Origin: Cryobacterium sp. GrIS_2_6
GTDB taxonomy: Bacteria > Actinomycetota > Actinomycetes > Actinomycetales > Microbacteriaceae
NCBI RefSeq assembly: GCF_035984545.1
Contig: NZ_JAXCHP010000001.1
Span: forward strand, 3,100,001 to 3,164,000
DNA length: 64,000 nucleotides
Direction of reading: 5' to 3'
In this document: piece after piece, positions 7,842-16,426 of the stretch
Layout: the number at the start of each line of letters is the position of its first letter
Numbering within the stretch: the stretch's first letter is position 1
Translations under genes and position numbers: made by a program
Notes under the pieces: generated by a model
Database searches by the model: none
What the model was told of the DNA's origin: nothing
What the model saw: only the letters and a program-made list of their open reading frames with translations

Positions 7842-10091
7842 TTACAGGCCGGCGAGCTCGCGGACGGCTGCGTCGCCGGGGGCGGCGTTCATGAAGCTGG
7901 CTTCGATGTCGGCGCGCTCGAGGAGCTCGTCCATGCGGCGACGACGCTGCTTCGGGATCAGCGTGACGACGGTGCCGGACTTGCCTGCACGGCCGGTGCG
8001 ACCGGAGCGGTGCAGGTAGGTCTTGTACTCGTCGGGGGCGTCGGCCTGGATGACCAGGTCGATGTCGTCCACGTGGATGCCGCGGGCCGCGACATCCGTT
8101 GCCACCAGCACGTTGACGCGACCGCTGGTCAGCATCTGCAGGTTGCGGGTACGGCGGGCCTGGTTCAGGTCGCCGTGCAGGCTCGTCGCCTTCACGCCGG
8201 CATCTTCGAGCTGCTCGGCGAGCTGCTCGGCGTACGCACGGGTGCGGGAGAAGATGAGCGTCTTGCCCTGGCGGTCGACGAGCTGGCCGATGATGGCGCT
8301 CTTGTCGCGGTGCTCGATGACGAGGACCTTGTGGTCGATCGTGGAGGAGGCCTGGTCTTCACCGGCGACCTCGTGGACGGCCGGGTTCGTCAGGAACTCC
8401 TTGACGAGCGAGGCGACGCCCTTGTCGAGGGTCGCCGAGAAGAGCAGCTTCTGGCCGCCCTTCTTGGTCTGGCGCAGGATCCGCTGGACGGGCTCGAGGA
8501 AGCCCAGGTCGCACATGTAGTCGGCTTCGTCGAGGACGGTGACGACGACCTCGCTGAGGTCGAGGCGACCCTGTTCGATGAGGTCCTCGATGCGGCCGGC
8601 GGTGCCGATGATGATGTCCACGCCGCGCTGGAGGGCGCTGACCTGGCGGTACTGCGGAACGCCGCCGTAGATCTGGGTGGTAAAGAGGCCGACGCTGCGG
8701 GCGATGGGCTGCACGGTGCGGTCGATCTGCAGCGCGAGCTCGCGAGTCGGGGCCAGGATGAGCGCGCGGGGCTTGCGGGCCATCTTGCGGTCCTTGGCGC
8801 CGTTGTTCTCCATCAGCTTCTCCACGAGGGGAGCGCCGAAGGCGATCGTCTTGCCGGAGCCGGTCTTGCCACGGCCGAGCACGTCGCGCCCGGCGAGCAC
8901 GTCCGGGATGGTCGCGGCCTGGATCGGGAACGGGCTGGCGGCACCGAGGGCGCCGAGCTCGCGGACGATGTTCTCGCCCAGGCCCAGGTCGCCGAAGGTC
9001 ACGCCGACAACTTCGGCAGCCGTCGTCGCGATGGCTTCGAGGCGCTCGAGGACGACGTCATCACCTGCGGCGAAGTGCGCCTTGGTGTCGCGGCTCGGGT
9101 AGAAGTTGCTGGAGTGGCCGCCGTCGTCATGCGCAGAACGGTTGCTGCGGTCGGAGTGCGAACGCTCCGGACGGTCGCCATAGGACGGGCGGTCGGAACG
9201 CTCGGAGCGAGCCGCACGGTCGGGGCGATCGCCGTAGGAGGGACGCTCGGTGCGGGCCGGACGGTCGCCGTAGGACGGGCGGTCGGAGTGCGAACGCTCG
9301 GGACGGTCACCGTAGGAGGGACGCTCGGTGCGGGCCGGACGGTCACCGTAGGAGGGACGCTCGGTGCGGGCGGCACGGTCGCCGTAGGACGGGCGGTCGT
9401 TGTTGTAGGCCGGCCGGTCGGTCCGGGGACGGTCGTTGTTGTACGCCGGACGATCCGTACGGGCCGGACGGTCACCGTAGGACGGGCGGTCGTTGTTGTA
9501 GGCCGGGCGGTCCGTGCGGGGACGGTCGCTGTTGTACGCCGGACGATCCGTACGGGCCGGACGGTCGCCGTAGGAGGGACGGTCCTTGTTGTACGCCGGG
9601 CGGTCGGTGCGCGGGGCGCGGTCGCCGTAGGACGGGCGGTCGTTGTTGTACGACGGACGGTCGGTGCGGGGACGGTCGCTGTTGTACGACGGACGCTCAG
9701 AGCGGGCGTTGTACGTGGGACGCTCGCTGTTGCTGTGCGTCGGGCGGTCGGTGCGCGAGGCGCCGTTGTACGACGGGCGGTCGTTGTTGTACGACGGGCG
9801 GTCGTTGCCGCGGGCGGGCCGGTCGCCATAGGCGGGACGGTCATTGCTGCGGGCCGGACGGTCACCGTATGCCGGGCGGTCGTTGGTGGGGCGTCCTGCG
9901 GCGCGGTCGGCGCGTTCGCCGGCGTTCCAGCGGGCCTTCTTGGGGGCGCCCGCATCAGCCTGGTAGCCGCGGTGGCCCGGGCTCTTGCTGCCGTTGTTGG
10001 ATCCTCCGCGGGAGGGTCCGCCCTTGGCGGCGTACTTCGGGTCGAAGTTCTTGTTGGATCGGCTGACAGCCGGATTGTTGCTCGTAGGCAT
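7842..10091 (-). CDS. DEAD-box RNA helicase with repeat-rich N-terminal extension
   Basis: 749 residues from ATG 10091, preceded by AGGAATTTTCT. Residues about 65-340 are a disordered, Arg/Asp/Tyr-rich repeat array built on DRPSYGDRPAR and DRPAYNND units. The helicase core follows: Q motif, Walker A GRGKTGSGKT (about 405), PTRELALQI, DEAD (about 519-522), SATLD, TDVAARGIHVDD and HRSGRTGRAG (about 694). Motif Ib reads TAGR rather than the usual TPGR. The family unwinds short RNA duplexes in ribosome assembly, RNA decay and cold adaptation. The basic repeat tract is at the N-terminus, whereas RG-rich tails are usually C-terminal. It is flanked by a terminator downstream and has a leader of about 67 nt. 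Confidence 0.92.
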   Translation of the reverse strand: MPTSNNPAVSRSNKNFDPKYAAKGGPSRGGSNNGSKSPGHRGYQADAGAPKKARWNAGERADRAAGRPTNDRPAYGDRPARSNDRPAYGDRPARGNDRPSYNNDRPSYNGASRTDRPTHSNSERPTYNARSERPSYNSDRPRTDRPSYNNDRPSYGDRAPRTDRPAYNKDRPSYGDRPARTDRPAYNSDRPRTDRPAYNNDRPSYGDRPARTDRPAYNNDRPRTDRPAYNNDRPSYGDRAARTERPSYGDRPARTERPSYGDRPERSHSDRPSYGDRPARTERPSYGDRPDRAARSERSDRPSYGDRPERSHSDRSNRSAHDDGGHSSNFYPSRDTKAHFAAGDDVVLERLEAIATTAAEVVGVTFGDLGLGENIVRELGALGAASPFPIQAATIPDVLAGRDVLGRGKTGSGKTIAFGAPLVEKLMENNGAKDRKMARKPRALILAPTRELALQIDRTVQPIARSVGLFTTQIYGGVPQYRQVSALQRGVDIIIGTAGRIEDLIEQGRLDLSEVVVTVLDEADYMCDLGFLEPVQRILRQTKKGGQKLLFSATLDKGVASLVKEFLTNPAVHEVAGEDQASSTIDHKVLVIEHRDKSAIIGQLVDRQGKTLIFSRTRAYAEQLAEQLEDAGVKATSLHGDLNQARRTRNLQMLTSGRVNVLVATDVAARGIHVDDIDLVIQADAPDEYKTYLHRSGRTGRAGKSGTVVTLIPKQRRRRMDELLERADIEASFMNAAPGDAAVRELAGL
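9150..9895 (-). repeat. Coding tandem repeats of the DEAD-box N-terminus
   Basis: More than twenty imperfect units encode DRPSYGDRPAR, DRPAYNND or DRPRT variants. At DNA level the core word is GGACGGTCGCCGTAGG or close, on the + strand. Units remain in frame and vary in order, which suggests expansion and contraction by recombination or slippage. Confidence 0.85.
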
Positions 10092-10130
10092 AGAAAATTC
10101 CTGGGTTGTATTGGGTACATGGCAGAACAA

Positions 10131-10170
10131 CGACGCACATGCGTCGCAACCTGAGAACCCGGGCAGTCTA
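10131..10170 (-). promoter_or_regulatory. Promoter -10 and leader hairpin of the DEAD-box gene
   Basis: On the minus strand TAGACT (10165-10170) is a good -10 box, placing transcription start near 10158 and giving a ~67-nt leader. The leader carries CGACGCATGTGCGTCG (10131-10146), a stem of 7 bp around a 2-base centre, followed by TTGTT. It could be an attenuator or RNA-structure switch for helicase autocontrol (inference). Confidence 0.45.
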
Positions 10171-10353
10171 TGGCCGGGGCCGTTCACATACAGTGATTTT
10201 TCACCAGCGGATTACTGGGAAACCGGCCCATCCTGACTTACAAACCCATCCGCGCATACAAATGCACACGGTGTCAAGAGCCGACCTGTCAACGTTACCG
10301 GATAGTTCCCCAAAAGTCACGGACCAGTTTCGGGGCACCCCGGGTTCGGTCGA

Positions 10354-10384
10354 ACCTCCCGGCAGAAGAACCGGTTCGGGAGGT
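10354..10384 (+). promoter_or_regulatory. Inverted repeat upstream of the FUSC-type gene
   Basis: ACCTCCCG (10354-10361) and CGGGAGGT (10377-10384) are perfect 8-bp arms with a 15-base spacer. They overlap GGTTCGGTCGAACC at about 10343-10356. The pair lies 28 bases before the start codon and could be an operator or leader hairpin. Confidence 0.4.
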
Positions 10385-10411
10385 ACCGTGTCGTGACAGG
10401 AAGGGACGCAG

Positions 10412-11536
10412 ATGACGCGATCGGGCGTACGGCAGACCGTGCGACACGCGCCCCGGTGGGTGGGATCGCAGCTGACCGCAGCTCGGCTGCTGGCCGCGGC
10501 GAAGGCGGCCCTCGCCGTGGCCATCGCGTGGACGGTCGCCGGATACCTGCCGGGGGCCGCCAACGAGTACCCGTATTACGCGCCGCTCGGAGCGCTCGTC
10601 AGCATGTACCCGACGCTGATGAGTTCCGTTCGGAACGCACTGCAGACCCTCGGCGGCCTCTTCGTCGCGATCGTGCTCGCGGGTACGGTGCTGCTCGTGA
10701 GCGGACCGAATGTGCTGACCATATCGCTGGCCGTTGGCGTGGGCGCGCTCGTCGCCGCGACCGGCGTGTTCGGCGCGAACCGGGAGTACATCCCCGTCAC
10801 GGCCCTGTTCGTGCTCATCATCGGGGGACCGAATGCGGACGGGTACTCGATCGGTTACCTCGAGCAGCTTTCCCTGGGCATCGTGATCGGACTCGCCGTG
10901 AACCTCCTGATCCTGCCACCTCTGACACTCGACGCCGTCGGCCGCCAGCTGTCGCACTACCGCGGCAGGCTCGCCGGCCACCTCTCCGACCTGGCCGAGG
11001 CGCTCACCGAGAACTGGCCGCCCGAGCGCGACGACTGGGCGAGCCACGGGGAGGAACTCGTCACGCTCGCGCGCGACGTGCGCGAAGCCCTGTTCCACGC
11101 GGAAGACAGCCGCAAGGGAAACCCTCGGGCCCGCATCCACCGGCGCGACCTGGCCAGGGATCGGGACGACCTGGCCGCGCTCGAGACCGTGACGTTCCAC
11201 GTCCGCGACCTCACCGATGTGCTCGCCGGGGCGGTCTGGGGGGCGCCGATCGCGCTCGAACTGCGTCCAGAGCTCAGGCCGCCACTCGGCCGGGCCCTGC
11301 TCGCGGTCGTCGCGGTGCTGACCGAGTGGGAGTCGGGCCTGGACGGAGAGGCCGTCCTCACGGACTCTGGCGCATTCGAGACGGCCGAGACCGCCGTGGC
11401 GCAGCTGACGGCCGAGTTGGACAACCGGCACGACGCCACTCCCGCGACGGCGATGGGCGCCGCGACCGCGATCTCGCTGGACCTGACCCGGATCCTCGCA
11501 GCCCTCCGCCCTCGGCTGGCCCGGACCGCGACCTGA
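10412..11536 (+). CDS. FUSC / aromatic-acid-exporter-type membrane protein
   Basis: 374 residues. Five to six membrane helices occupy about 25-175 (AKAALAVAIAWTVAGYLPG, ALGGLFVAIVLAG-type segments, LSLGIVIGLAVNLLILPPL), followed by a ~200-residue cytoplasmic helical domain, the architecture of the FUSC/ArAE family. Family members export aromatic carboxylates or are uncharacterised. AGGAAGG lies 7-8 bases before ATG 10412. No membrane-fusion partner is adjacent, as expected in a Gram-positive. The C-terminal half is charged and has no catalytic motif I can name. Confidence 0.78.
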   Translation: MTRSGVRQTVRHAPRWVGSQLTAARLLAAAKAALAVAIAWTVAGYLPGAANEYPYYAPLGALVSMYPTLMSSVRNALQTLGGLFVAIVLAGTVLLVSGPNVLTISLAVGVGALVAATGVFGANREYIPVTALFVLIIGGPNADGYSIGYLEQLSLGIVIGLAVNLLILPPLTLDAVGRQLSHYRGRLAGHLSDLAEALTENWPPERDDWASHGEELVTLARDVREALFHAEDSRKGNPRARIHRRDLARDRDDLAALETVTFHVRDLTDVLAGAVWGAPIALELRPELRPPLGRALLAVVAVLTEWESGLDGEAVLTDSGAFETAETAVAQLTAELDNRHDATPATAMGAATAISLDLTRILAALRPRLARTAT

Positions 11537-11651
11537 TGCGGGCCGTTCCGGCGGATGCCCGGACCTGGCCTCCCGATGTCGCCGCCCGGGAATCCGGCCG
11601 GGACAGTCCAAGGGCCGCGAACTACACTCGGTAGACGGCGGGCGGAGACAG

Positions 11652-12893
11652 GTGCGATCACGAGTGAGGGCATGGAGCGTGATGGCGGCCGTCATCGCCC
11701 TGCTCGGCGCAGCCGTGACCGTCGCCATTCCCGCCCAGGCCGACGACTATCCGAGCTGGGCCGACGTCGAGGCGGCCCGCGCCTCCACGGCGGCGACCGA
11801 GGCGGAGGTGTCCCGGATCGGGACCCTGCTGACCGGGCTCGAAACCCAGGCCGCGACGCTCGGTGACGCTGCGATCACCGCGAGCGCGGCATCCGCCACC
11901 GCCGACACAGAATCACGCGCGGCCGCCGCGCACGCCGCGGTCCTCGCGCGCCAGCTCGCGACCGCGACCGAGAAGGCCCGGACAGCGGATGTCCAGCTCG
12001 GGCTCCTGGGTGCACAGCTGTACCGCTCCGGGGCGAGCGACGCCGTCGCCACCCTGCTCCTGGTTCCCGGCCAGGCGAGCGACCTGCTGTCGGCCCTCAG
12101 CACCTCGACCCGGCTGAGCGAACTGACCTCCGGCATCCGCGACCGGGCGCTCGCGCAACGCAACCTCGTGCAGAGCCTCGAGGAGCAAGCCGCCGCGGCG
12201 TCGACGGAACGCGATCGCCTCGCCGTCGAGGCGAAGGATCGTGCGACGGCCGCGGCCGAGGCCCAGCGCGCCGCCGATGCGCAGCTCGCCGAGCAACGGA
12301 CGCGCTCGGACGTGCTCGACGCCCAGCTCGCGAGCCTGAAGAACACGACGGCCGAGACGGAGCGCTCCTACCGGGCCGGCGTCGCCGCGGCCGCGGCGTA
12401 CCAGAAGCAACAGGAAGAGGCCGCGCGGGCGGCTGCGGCGAGCGCGGCGGCCCAGGCCGCTGCGGCAGCGGCGGCCGCTCAACCGGCGGCGGCGAGCGGG
12501 TCGGGCGGCTCAGGCTCGAGCGGATCCTCCGGTTCCGGCTCCTCAGGCGCGGGCTCGACCACGGCTCCCCCGTCCGCAACCGTGTCGTCTCCGGCTGCGG
12601 CCCGGGCATACGCGGCGGGCGCGGTCAGCGCGCGCGGCTGGGGCGGCAACGAGTACACCTGCCTGGTGTCGCTCTGGAACAAGGAGTCCGGCTGGCGGGC
12701 CGACGCCTACAACGCGAGCTCCGGGGCGTACGGCATCCCCCAATCGCTACCGGGAAGCAAGATGGCGTCGGCCGGATCCGACTGGCGCACGAACGCCGCG
12801 ACCCAGGTCGACTGGGGCCTCGGCTACATCGCCGCCGTCTACGGAACGCCCTGCGGCGCCTGGGCGCATTCGGTGAGCGTCGGCTGGTACTGA
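11652..12893 (+). CDS. Secreted coiled-coil protein with lytic-transglycosylase-like domain
   Basis: 413 residues from a GTG start. Signal peptide 1-30 (cleavage near AQA-DDY), an Ala-rich coiled coil about 35-270 of the PcsB/RipA hinge type, a low-complexity Ala then Gly/Ser linker (about 270-315), then a ~90-residue domain with YTCLVSLWNKESGWRADAYN and SGAYGIPQSLPGSKM. That domain matches the SLT-like fold found in actinobacterial transglycosylase-like surface proteins, with Glu in NKESGW as the likely catalytic acid. TACACT at 11626 is a -10 candidate. It probably cleaves or remodels peptidoglycan outside the cell, with the coiled coil controlling access. The M23 protein at 16452 has the same coiled-coil-plus-hydrolase plan. 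Confidence 0.82.
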   Translation: MRSRVRAWSVMAAVIALLGAAVTVAIPAQADDYPSWADVEAARASTAATEAEVSRIGTLLTGLETQAATLGDAAITASAASATADTESRAAAAHAAVLARQLATATEKARTADVQLGLLGAQLYRSGASDAVATLLLVPGQASDLLSALSTSTRLSELTSGIRDRALAQRNLVQSLEEQAAAASTERDRLAVEAKDRATAAAEAQRAADAQLAEQRTRSDVLDAQLASLKNTTAETERSYRAGVAAAAAYQKQQEEAARAAAASAAAQAAAAAAAAQPAAASGSGGSGSSGSSGSGSSGAGSTTAPPSATVSSPAAARAYAAGAVSARGWGGNEYTCLVSLWNKESGWRADAYNASSGAYGIPQSLPGSKMASAGSDWRTNAATQVDWGLGYIAAVYGTPCGAWAHSVSVGWY

Positions 12894-13008
12894 GCCGGGC
12901 ATCCGCTGCGCTGCGGGCTCCCGGTAGTGACCGAGGGCCCGCGGGTGCATGCGCCGCGCGAGAATGGATGCAGGTCGCCCGTCCGCGGCGACCGGAGTGG
13001 AGCCCCGC

Positions 13009-13383
13009 ATGACCGAATCCGAGCTCGTCAACCTCTGGATCAAGACCCGCTGGCACGTCATCGTGTCCCAGGTCGCCCCGACCTTCCTGCTCACGGCACT
13101 GGTGGGTTTCCTGGCCCTGGGCCTGGCCGAAGCCGCACCGAGCGTGCGGGTCGCGGCGGCCGGCGTGCTCCTGGCCTCCGGCATCCTCGGTGCTCTCGTG
13201 CAGATCAACGCCGCCAATGAGGCCCTCGCTGTCATCGCCGACCTGCGAACCGTGGGAAGCACGTCAGCCGTGACCCTGCGCATCCTGTCGGCGGCACCGT
13301 GGGTGAACGTGGTGCGGTTCGTGACACCGGCCGTCTTCGTCGTCGTCTACGTTGCCCTGCTGATCGCCCTGTTCACGCACTGA
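13009..13383 (+). CDS. Small membrane protein of unknown function
   Basis: 124 residues from ATG 13009, with GGAGTGGAG upstream. Three to four hydrophobic helices are evident (about 22-45, 48-70, 95-122). No enzymatic motif is visible and I do not recognise a family. It converges on the IclR gene with 8 bases between stops. Confidence 0.65.
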   Translation: MTESELVNLWIKTRWHVIVSQVAPTFLLTALVGFLALGLAEAAPSVRVAAAGVLLASGILGALVQINAANEALAVIADLRTVGSTSAVTLRILSAAPWVNVVRFVTPAVFVVVYVALLIALFTH

Positions 13384-13391
13384 GGCGGATG

Positions 13392-14174
13392 TCACGGACG
13401 CCCGTGGATGCGGCGGGAGAGCTCCGCGGCGGTGCCGGCGAGCTCTGCGGCGAGCGCGGGCCACTTCTCCTCGGCGATCCGCTCGCGGGGGAAGGTCACG
13501 GCGATCCCGGCGGCGGGCCAGCCGGTGTGGTCCCGCACGGCGACGGCGACGGATGCCATCCCCGGCGTGATCTCCCCGTCCTCGCGGGCGAAGCCGTCGG
13601 CTCGCACCGTCGTCAGCAGCGCACGCAACTCGGACGAGCTCCGCGGCCCCTGCCCCGGACCCTCACCCTGCCGACGTCCGAAGGCCGCCTTGTCCGGATA
13701 CAGCGCACGCAGCTGGGCCGCGGGCAGCGCGGCGAGGAGCGCGCGCCCACTCGCCGTGAGGTGGCTCGGGAGGCGGACGCCGACATCCGTTACGAGTGAG
13801 GGCCGCCGCGGGGCGCGCTCCTCGACGAGGTAGACCACGTCCCGGCCGTGCAGCACGACGAGGTGCGCGCTCTCGCCGAGCCGGTCGACGAGCTGCGCGA
13901 CGAGGGGGCGGCCGAGGTGGGACAGCGGCTGCTGACGGGAGAATCCGGTGCTGAGCTCGAAGGCTGCGACACCGAGGCCGTAACGGCGTTCCTCGGGGAG
14001 GTGCACGACGAAACCCTGCTCTACGAGCACGGCGAGCAGCTGGTACACCGTCGACCGCGGCAGGTCGAGGGCCGTCGCGATCGCGCTCGCCCGGGCCGGA
14101 CCGCGCTGGGCCGCAAGGTGGGAGAGCAGCCGCAGGGTGTTCCGGGCGGCAGGGACCTTCGGTGTGACCACCAT
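13392..14174 (-). CDS. IclR-family transcriptional regulator
   Basis: 260 residues from ATG 14174 (AAAGGGG upstream). An N-terminal winged helix (about 10-65, with LDLPRSTVYQLLAVLVEQGFV) is followed by an IclR effector domain containing PSHLTASGRALLA, DGFAREDGEITPGMASVAVAV and a hydrophobic C-terminus. IclR proteins bind small acids or amino-acid catabolites. It is divergent from hutH across a 106-base gap with a perfect 18-bp palindrome, so it most likely regulates histidine breakdown and itself (inference). Confidence 0.88.
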   Translation of the reverse strand: MVVTPKVPAARNTLRLLSHLAAQRGPARASAIATALDLPRSTVYQLLAVLVEQGFVVHLPEERRYGLGVAAFELSTGFSRQQPLSHLGRPLVAQLVDRLGESAHLVVLHGRDVVYLVEERAPRRPSLVTDVGVRLPSHLTASGRALLAALPAAQLRALYPDKAAFGRRQGEGPGQGPRSSSELRALLTTVRADGFAREDGEITPGMASVAVAVRDHTGWPAAGIAVTFPRERIAEEKWPALAAELAGTAAELSRRIHGRP

Positions 14175-14210
14175 CCGGATGCCCCTTTCCTGCCGGTCTC
14201 GTGCGCCAGA

Positions 14211-14228
14211 TGTCCGGTATACCGGACA
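14211..14228. promoter_or_regulatory. Perfect 18-bp palindrome, probable IclR operator
   Basis: TGTCCGGTATACCGGACA is fully self-complementary. It sits 36 bases from the IclR start and 52 bases from hutH, where a single dimer or dimer pair could control both promoters. Its length and form match IclR-family sites. Confidence 0.7.
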
Positions 14229-14280
14229 GATTCGAGTGTATCCGTGCCCCTGGCGGCCGCGCAGGGTGTGCAATCGAAAC

Positions 14281-15912
14281 ATGAGCCACACCGAAGAATC
14301 CGTCACCGCGGGCATCCACCCGGCCGCAGCATCCACCGCCGCACGCATCACAGCCACAGCCACAGCCACAGCCACAGTCACGGTCACCGTCGGAGCGGGC
14401 GCAGTTTCGTTCGCAGACGTCGTCGCCGTCGCCCGCCTCGACGCGCGCATCGTGCTCGACCCGGCCGCGCTCGTCGGCGTTGCGGAAACCCGTGCCATCA
14501 TCGACGGCCTTGCGAGCGACGTGAACCCGCACTACGGCATCTCCACCGGCTTCGGCGCGCTCGCGTCGACGTTCATCACGAGCGACCGCCGCGCCCAGCT
14601 CCAGGCGAGTCTCGTGCGCTCCCACGCCGCTGGCAGCGGGCCGGAGGTCGAACGCGAGGTCGTGCGCGCGCTCATGCTGCTGCGGCTCTCGACCCTGATG
14701 ACCGGACGCACCGGAGTGCGCCCCGCGACGGCCGAGGCCTATGCCGCCGTGCTCAACGCCGGCATCACCCCGGTCGTGCACGAATACGGGTCGCTCGGTT
14801 GCTCAGGCGACCTCGCCCCGCTCGCCCACTGCGCCCTCGCGGTGATGGGCGAGGGCCGGGTGCGCGACGCCAGCGGCACGCTGATGGGCGGCGGGGAGGC
14901 CCTCGCCGCGGCCGGAATCACCCCGGTCGTGCTCGCCGAGAAGGAAGGCCTCGCCCTGATCAACGGCACCGACGGCATGCTCGGCATGCTCGTCCTCGCC
15001 CTGACCGACTTGAGCCGACTCCTCACGACCGCCGATATCGCCGCGGCGATGAGCGTCGAGGCGCTGCTCGGCACGGATGCGACCTTCGCCACCGACCTGC
15101 AGGCGCTTCGACCCCAGCTCGGCCAGGCCGCGAGCGCCGGCAACCTCCGCGCGATCCTCGCCGGATCACCCCTGCTCGCCTTCCACGCCGGCCCGGAGGA
15201 CCCCACCGTCCAGGACGCCTACTCGCTGCGCTGCTCCCCGCAGGTGCACGGCGCCGCCCGCGACACCGCAGACCACGCCGCCCTGATCGCCGGGCGCGAG
15301 CTCGCGAGCGCCGTCGACAACCCCGTGGTCACCCTCGACGGCCGGGTGATGTCCAACGGCAACTTCCACGGCGCCCCGGTCGGCTACGTGCTCGACTTCC
15401 TCGCGATCGCCGCCGCGGACGTCGCGAGCATGAGCGAGCGCCGCACCGACCGGCACCTCGACGCGCACCGCAACAAGGGCCTGCCGCCGTTCCTCGCGCA
15501 CGAGGTCGGCGTCGACTCCGGCCTGATGATCGCGCAGTACACCGCCGCCGGGATCGTCTCTGAGCTCAAGCGCCTCGCCGTGCCGGCCTCGGTCGACTCG
15601 ATCCCGTCCTCGGCGATGCAGGAGGACCACGTCTCGATGGGGTGGGCCGCCGCCCGCAAGCTCCGCCGCTCCCTCGACGGTCTCGAGCGGGTGCTCGCGA
15701 TCGAGATCATGACTGCCGCCCGGTCGCTCGACCTGCGCGCGCCGCTGCAGCCGGGAGCCGCGACCGGCGCCGTGCGAGACCTCGTCCGCACCGTTGCCGA
15801 GGGTCCGGGGCACGACCGCTTCCTCTCCCCCGAGATCGAAGCCGTCGTGCAGATCGTCGCGACGGGCGCGGTCGCGGATGCCGCGGCATCCGTCACGGGG
15901 CCGCTGGCCTGA
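14281..15912 (+). CDS. hutH: Histidine ammonia-lyase
   Basis: 543 residues. It deaminates L-histidine to urocanate using an internally formed MIO cofactor. The cofactor tripeptide is Cys174-Ser175-Gly176 in GSLGCSGDLAPLAH rather than Ala-Ser-Gly; I recall this from actinobacterial histidases. GISTGFG, QDAYSLRCSPQVHG and NPVV followed by NGNFHG are further lyase signatures. The first ~35 residues are an extension containing a CACAGC hexanucleotide repeat (14349-14378, with two degenerate units to 14384) that encodes alternating Ala and Thr. No hutU, hutI or hutG gene lies nearby, so the rest of the pathway must be elsewhere or absent. Confidence 0.92.
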   Translation: MSHTEESVTAGIHPAAASTAARITATATATATVTVTVGAGAVSFADVVAVARLDARIVLDPAALVGVAETRAIIDGLASDVNPHYGISTGFGALASTFITSDRRAQLQASLVRSHAAGSGPEVEREVVRALMLLRLSTLMTGRTGVRPATAEAYAAVLNAGITPVVHEYGSLGCSGDLAPLAHCALAVMGEGRVRDASGTLMGGGEALAAAGITPVVLAEKEGLALINGTDGMLGMLVLALTDLSRLLTTADIAAAMSVEALLGTDATFATDLQALRPQLGQAASAGNLRAILAGSPLLAFHAGPEDPTVQDAYSLRCSPQVHGAARDTADHAALIAGRELASAVDNPVVTLDGRVMSNGNFHGAPVGYVLDFLAIAAADVASMSERRTDRHLDAHRNKGLPPFLAHEVGVDSGLMIAQYTAAGIVSELKRLAVPASVDSIPSSAMQEDHVSMGWAAARKLRRSLDGLERVLAIEIMTAARSLDLRAPLQPGAATGAVRDLVRTVAEGPGHDRFLSPEIEAVVQIVATGAVADAAASVTGPLA

Positions 15913-15927
15913 GTGCTCGACGGGCGC

Positions 15928-15972
15928 CCGGTTCGTCCCGAACGGGGGTATCGCGATTCATGGACGAACCGG
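15928..15972 (+). terminator. hutH terminator hairpin
   Basis: CCGGTTCGTCC (15928-15938) and GGACGAACCGG (15962-15972) form a perfect 11-bp stem. The 23-base loop has further pairing potential. It starts 16 bases after the hutH stop. Confidence 0.65.
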
Positions 15973-16050
15973 CCAGGTGAGGCCATGATGATCACCTGAT
16001 CACGCAGGTAGTCCAGTTCCCGACAGGGCAGCGACCGACCCGGGGGAACA

Positions 16051-16203
16051 ATGATTCGCATCCCGCTCGCCGACGACCACACCACGTTCACCGAGCTGCT
16101 CGCAGGCGCACTCAACCGGGAACCGGATCTCTGCACGGTAGCGGTTGCTCCCCAGACGGAGCGCCGGCATCCGGACGCGACCTGTCGACCGAGCCGCACC
16201 TGA
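16051..16203 (+). pseudogene. Remnant of a NarL/LuxR-type response regulator
   Basis: A 50-codon frame begins MIRIPLADDHTTFTELLAGA and continues LNREPDLCTVAVA, which matches the first ~33 residues of a NarL-type receiver domain (usual form IRVLLADDH with a REPD segment and V-V-A). The Asp pair for Mg2+ is present, but the phospho-acceptor Asp, the rest of the receiver and the HTH are missing. The frame ends in unrelated residues and TGA at 16203. GGGGGAA before the ATG is an intact ribosome site, so a short peptide could still be made. No histidine kinase is adjacent. Confidence 0.6.
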
Positions 16204-16208
16204 GGGAT

Positions 16209-16426
16209 GCTCGCCTCCCCAAAATTGGGGGGCGAGCCTCGCTGCCCCCTGAATTGGGTGGTCGAGCACCCCCAGCGTGAGGCTTGTCCGCCCAGGGTGC
16301 GGTGGTCAGGATGGGAGCCCATCCTCCCCGGAGACCGGCGTGGCAAAGCCCCGTGCCGCGCTTGTCGCCCGGGCCGGACCGTGTCACGATGGCCGGGCAT
16401 CGACCCGGTCGATCTGCCCGTCCATC
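16209..16426 (+). promoter_or_regulatory. Structured leader upstream of the M23 peptidase gene
   Basis: Three stem-loops lie in the 248 bases before the ATG at 16452. They are 16209-16237 (GCTCGCC arms extended by CCCCAA/TTGGGG), 16311-16326 (GGATGGG-AG-CCCATCC) and 16388-16426 (GATGG/CCATC outer, GGGCA/TGCCC and CGAC/GTCG inner). Between them is GGCAAAGCC. No coding frame here resembles a protein. It may be a terminator followed by a regulatory leader. I cannot match it to a known riboswitch class. Confidence 0.4.

Noticed and set aside
9150..9895. The helicase repeats as a CRISPR array
   Set aside because: Units are in frame, coding, contiguous without unique spacers, and vary like protein repeats.
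14349..14384. Phase variation of HutH by the CACAGC repeat
   Set aside because: The unit is six bases, so gain or loss keeps the frame; only the N-terminal length can vary.
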